Positions 13,619 through 14,284 of a stretch of DNA of 14,284 nucleotides are shown here, piece by piece. How positions within the stretch are numbered: position 1 is the first letter of the stretch; each line of letters starts with the position of its first letter. The translations under genes and the position numbers were made by a program. This DNA is from Bacillota bacterium (GTDB taxonomy: Bacteria; Bacillota; Limnochordia; Darwinibacteriales; DTU012). The notes under the pieces were generated by a model. It was given only the letters and a program-made list of their open reading frames with translations, was not told the DNA's origin and made no database searches. The stretch covers positions 1 through 14,284 of the forward strand of contig JAAYLQ010000196.1 of NCBI GenBank assembly GCA_012521805.1, given 5' to 3'.

Positions 13619-14160
13619 ATGAAAGGGGTTTTGAAATTACCGCAGCAAAATCGAATGGGAACAGTAACAATTCCGCGATTGATCCTTTCTCTTGCTGGAC
13701 CAGCAATCGTTGCTCAGTTAATTAATATCTTGTACAATAGTCGTTGACCGAATTTTTGTTGGCCACATTCCTGAAATTGGCTCCTTGGCACTAACAGGAA
13801 TTGGCGTCTCGGCACCACTGCTGCTTTTGATTTCTGCATTCTCAGCTTTAGTCGCTGGAGGGGCTGCTTCTCTCGCTGCAATGGATCTTGGCCGCGGCCA
13901 GGCCAAAGAATCCGAGTATGTTAGGCATGAGCCTGTTCTCACTGCAGATGGTAGCCCAGATGTTTTTTGTAGGAACCGGTCAGGCAAAAATATCACTCTT
14001 TATCCCGATGTTTAGAAAGATTATATTATTAATTCCACTAGCTGTCGTTCTACCTAAGATTTCGGTGTAAACGGCATCTATTATGCGGAACCTGCTGAAG
14101 ACCTAACCTCGATCGCAGTTTGCACACTGCTGCTGACCCAAGGAATGAAACGCTTAGAGA
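13619..14160 (+). pseudogene. Decayed MATE family transporter gene
   Basis: Three consecutive frames read as MATE protein. From the ATG at 13619 the first gives an N-terminus with I-P-R-L-I-L-S-L-A-G-P-A-I-V-A-Q and L-Y-N. One extra base near 13738-13742 then moves to V-D-R-I-F-V-G-H-I-P through G-R-G-Q-A-K-E-S-E. Near 13910-13925 the text jumps to another frame with G-M-S-L-F-S-L-Q-M-V-A-Q and R-K-I-I-L-L-I-P-L, which in intact MATE proteins lies some 250 residues further on; about 750 bases are therefore missing. A missing base near 14060 leads to the final G-V-N-G-I-Y-Y-A-E-P frame. The last MATE codons run directly into the group II intron end at 14161. It is clearly non-functional. Confidence 0.85.
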
Positions 14161-14209
14161 ATCGAGTAGGTAACCGCTAGGTGATCAGCCTAGCGGTTTT
14201 CCTCTCACA
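14161..14209 (-). ncRNA. Group II intron domain VI and 3' splice end
   Basis: A perfect 9-bp stem, CTAGCGGTT-type arms at 14172-14180 and 14190-14198 with a 9-base loop, is flanked by TGTGAGAGG and CCTACTCGAT. The hairpin would pass for a MATE terminator on the plus strand, but the flanks identify it as domain VI. Confidence 0.7.
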
Positions 14210-14240
14210 GAACGGTACGTACGGACCGCGTATACCGCTC
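14210..14240 (-). ncRNA. Group II intron domain V (catalytic helix)
   Basis: GAGCGGTA (14240-14233) pairs with TACCGTTC (14217-14210), including the AGC catalytic triad. Above it are the two-base CG bulge and a 4-bp upper stem (TACG with CGTA). The terminal loop is five bases rather than the usual four. At 31 bases it is close in size to domain V of the Oceanobacillus iheyensis class-C intron as I recall it. Confidence 0.78.
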
Positions 14241-14254
14241 CTGATAGACCTCAG

Positions 14255-14284
14255 TCATACTTCGTAGTATTGATGCAAAAGACC
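14255..14284 (-). CDS. C-terminal end of a group II intron reverse transcriptase/maturase (partial)
   Basis: The minus-strand frame entering from the right edge reads G-L-L-H-Q-Y-Y-E-V and stops at TGA (14257-14255), 14 bases before domain V. Nine residues cannot identify a protein by themselves. The call rests on the position relative to domain V, where class-C intron proteins normally end. Confidence 0.5.
   Translation of the reverse strand, partial: GLLHQYYEV

Larger units (their letters stand above)
14161..14284 (-). mobile_element. Class-C (IIC) group II intron, 3' end
   Basis: Read on the minus strand, the sequence ends as bacterial class-C introns do. A domain V helix at 14240-14210 is followed by TGTGAGAGG, a hairpin (14198-14190 with 14180-14172) as domain VI, and CCTACTCGAT at 14170-14161, the usual class-C 3' terminus. 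The stop codon of the reverse transcriptase lies 14 bases before domain V, also typical. The 5' part of the intron is beyond the right edge. The 3' exon is the antisense of the decayed MATE gene's tail. Confidence 0.8.

Noticed and set aside
14172..14200. Terminator of the right-hand MATE gene (perfect hairpin followed by TTTT on the plus strand)
   Set aside because: The flanks TGTGAGAGG and CCTACTCGAT and the adjacent domain V on the minus strand show that it is domain VI of a group II intron.

Overview
The window looks like a low- to mid-G+C Bacillota (Firmicutes) chromosome. The evidence is strong GGAGG-type ribosome binding sites, frequent TTG and GTG starts, sigma-A promoters with 17-base spacers, a BsuPI-domain protein, an AAC(6')-Ii-like acetyltransferase and a Bacillus/Clostridia-type UxuA. 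Genus cannot be read from the sequence.

Left part (1-4560): a MATE efflux pump (+) converges on a two-gene acetyltransferase operon (-). That operon is a YoaP-like thioredoxin-fold/degenerate GNAT protein translationally coupled to an AAC(6')-Ii-like aminoglycoside acetyltransferase. Upstream of it lie a GIY-YIG protein (-) and an exported BsuPI-domain protein (+). Back-to-back terminators separate this part from the next.

Middle (4560-9250): a sugar-acid/xylan block on the minus strand. It holds a secreted CBM9-FIVAR-CE1 esterase with its own strong promoter and a 12-bp inverted repeat over the start site, then a terminator, then an AraC regulator, a 24-codon small ORF and mannonate dehydratase UxuA. 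A plausible reading is that the esterase opens acylated xylan outside the cell, while UxuA handles D-mannonate from glucuronate inside it under AraC control. A CDA-fold deaminase lies upstream of the esterase.

Right part (9250-14284): an MFS transporter has an excellent promoter and a leader with a terminator-like hairpin and a 16-codon ORF. It overlaps a thioredoxin-like gene tail to tail. A very acidic coiled-coil protein follows. Next is an ABC-2 transporter whose ATPase is split by a single extra base, and divergently a decayed MATE gene with frameshifts and a large internal deletion. The window ends in the 3' end of a class-C group II intron (domains V and VI plus the last codons of its reverse transcriptase) on the minus strand, abutting the tail of the decayed MATE gene. 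This end is the most eroded and mobile part.

No CRISPR, tRNA, rRNA or recognisable defence system was seen. The most notable items are the intron terminus, the MFS leader, the esterase operator and the small ORF before uxuA.
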